Source of the DNA: Acidobacteriaceae bacterium | GTDB lineage: Bacteria > Acidobacteriota > Terriglobia > Terriglobales > Acidobacteriaceae | Length of the DNA: 7,537 nucleotides | Assembly (NCBI GenBank): GCA_030049955.1 | Contig: JASIJX010000600.1 | Location: 1 to 7,537 of the forward strand | Direction of reading: 5' to 3' | Shown: piece after piece, positions 6,308-7,537 of the stretch | Position numbering within the stretch: the first letter of the stretch is position 1 | Layout of the letters: every line of letters begins with the position of its first letter | Translations under genes and position numbers: made by a program | Notes under the pieces: generated by a model | Seen by the model: the letters and a program-made list of their open reading frames with translations, nothing else | What the model was told of the DNA's origin: nothing | Databases searched by the model: none

Positions 6308-7537
6308 TTAAGGTGTCTGTACATTGGTGATAGCCTGGTCAGGATCCGGTACCAAGACAACGTCGCGCAACCATTGTTCTGGTGGGTCGTTTCCTGCAAT
6401 CGCAATGCGCGCATATACGGCTGCCGGTGGTACTTTCACAACCGTGGCCGTGCCCGCCGTTTGGCTTGCGGCAATGTCAATGGCCGGATCGTTCGTTCTC
6501 TCCCAGTGCATGGCCATCCACTCCAAGGTCGCTCTGCGCTTCCTATCCGACTTTGGCACAACGAATGCGCGGTAAGAGTGACCCTGCAAGACCGGGATGT
6601 TATCCGAAAGCCAGCAGTGGCATTGATCGTCATGATGCCAATGGTCGGGAGCCGCCGCGGTCACCCAGTGCAGCGAGAATGAGTCATCCTGAACCAAGTT
6701 ACCCGGGGTCGATGATGCTCCTAAGTGCCACTCGAAGTGCAGCTGCTCGCCCGTGGTCACTGTGAAGGCAGGGATAAACAATATCGCCGCACCAGGCCGC
6801 TCGATTGTGGCGCGATATGTGCCGGCTGGCAGATTCCTGAATACGAATGTGCCCGAGTATCGACCGGCATACCGATCGTTGTTCGCGCTGAGGGTGCTGA
6901 AATTGGTCCCCAGCAACACGAGTTTGGCGGGAAGTAACGGATGTTCGGTAAGCGCAGGGGCAGTGACGGTGGCGACTATCGAGGCGGTGTCGTCCGGATC
7001 GGTTTTTGCAGAAAGGACCAGCAGCGTATGAATTACGTCGGCCGTTACTCTGGCAGTCTCTTCTGCACAGTCAAGCGCCATGGGGGCAATGTGAGCTCTG
7101 TCGTTGGCGTCCGCATAAGGCAACATTCGTTTTGCGATGGCCGCATTGCGTTCGATGAGGCCGTCCATCCGGTGCTCGAGCCCCTGGACTGCTTCCTGAT
7201 CGGTATTGCCTAGGAGTTGCGGATGGTAGTCTCGCAGGTCAATCCGGCTGGCGTCCAACCAGTTCTCCATCTTGGTGTGATTGGGTCCGCGTAAGCCGAT
7301 GGTGTGCGGCGGAGATCCCGAGTCGGTAACGAAGTGCAGCAGGCTTCCCATCCATCGCACGGCGTTTTCCTGGTCTTCTGTCCGGAGGGCCTGTAATGCT
7401 CTCAGGAAAAACGGGCCGTAGGTTCCATGAACCTCGGGCATCATGTGTTCAAAGAAATGGGGTGCGGCGGGAAAGAGCAGGTAATCGTTACCGAAATACT
7501 CGGAGTCGACCTGCGGGTAGTCCTCCGTGGTGACGTG
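6308..7537 (-). CDS. Zinc-dependent phospholipase C / S1-P1 nuclease-like protein with C-terminal beta domains, 5' end outside window
   Basis: The frame is open from the right edge (first visible codons H-V-T-T-E-D-Y-P) to a TAA at 6308-6310, giving 409 visible residues. The ATG near 7444 is internal, since coding sequence of the same family continues upstream of it. Visible residues 65-92 carry the metal-site pattern of the zinc-dependent PLC/P1 nuclease fold: L-L-H-F-V-T-D, P-P-H-T, N-H-T-K-M-E-N-W, that is His, Asp, His, His, Glu. After the helical domain come about 80 residues like a carboxypeptidase-regulatory (prealbumin-like) beta-sandwich (F-V-F-R-N-L-P-A-G-T-Y-R-A). A further Trp/His-rich beta domain of about 130 residues could bind a surface or carbohydrate. 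Phosphodiester cleavage is likely; phospholipid versus nucleic acid is open. The N-terminal Trp/His zinc ligands and any signal peptide lie outside the window. Same strand as GH1, 118 bp away. Confidence 0.75.
   Translation of the reverse strand, partial: HVTTEDYPQVDSEYFGNDYLLFPAAPHFFEHMMPEVHGTYGPFFLRALQALRTEDQENAVRWMGSLLHFVTDSGSPPHTIGLRGPNHTKMENWLDASRIDLRDYHPQLLGNTDQEAVQGLEHRMDGLIERNAAIAKRMLPYADANDRAHIAPMALDCAEETARVTADVIHTLLVLSAKTDPDDTASIVATVTAPALTEHPLLPAKLVLLGTNFSTLSANNDRYAGRYSGTFVFRNLPAGTYRATIERPGAAILFIPAFTVTTGEQLHFEWHLGASSTPGNLVQDDSFSLHWVTAAAPDHWHHDDQCHCWLSDNIPVLQGHSYRAFVVPKSDRKRRATLEWMAMHWERTNDPAIDIAASQTAGTATVVKVPPAAVYARIAIAGNDPPEQWLRDVVLVPDPDQAITNVQTP

Overview
The window reads like chromosomal DNA of a soil-type, plant-polymer-degrading bacterium. 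Acidobacteriota of the Terriglobia type is my best guess. It rests on remembered resemblance of the LacI-family N-terminus and on Tat-exported glycosidases in moderately GC-rich DNA, so it is an inference and not a measurement. Almost every real gene is on the minus strand.

Right half (about 3012-7537): three enzyme genes lie head to tail on the minus strand. The first to be transcribed is a zinc-dependent phospholipase C / P1-nuclease-like protein with extra C-terminal beta-rich domains, cut by the right edge. Next is an intact GH1 beta-glucosidase-type enzyme with a Tat leader. Last is a GH29 alpha-L-fucosidase gene with its own Tat leader. The fucosidase reading frame is broken by one in-frame TGA at codon 58, where the family normally has Trp in a P-x-W-F motif. 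Upstream of the TGA the leader and ribosome binding site are intact, so the true gene is about 85 codons longer than the open frame starting at 4346.

Middle (1806-3011): two damaged genes. On the plus strand there is an aldo/keto reductase relic recognisable only by moving between all three frames; its catalytic-lysine codon has become TAG and its C-terminal part is missing. On the minus strand a LacI-family repressor keeps its DNA-binding and hinge segments, but its sugar-binding domain ends abruptly after about 173 residues. A tandem ATCGAT palindrome pair upstream of it could be its operator.

Left (1-1805): unrecognised small genes and a relic. A 227-residue orphan and a short orphan (76 or 99 residues) lie on the minus strand, joined by a possible frame-shifted remnant whose stop overlaps the GTG start of the 227-residue gene. 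At the left edge the first ~49 codons of a ParB-like nuclease-domain protein run into unrelated sequence. A perfect 15-bp hairpin lies just upstream of it.

Overall this looks like a glycoside-utilisation neighbourhood (LacI regulator, GH1, GH29, oxidoreductase) in decay, next to an accessory segment. At least four genes are truncated or inactivated. I saw no CRISPR array, tRNA, rRNA or recognisable transposase, and no convincing new multi-gene system. The orphan genes at 611-1736 are the only candidates for undescribed function.
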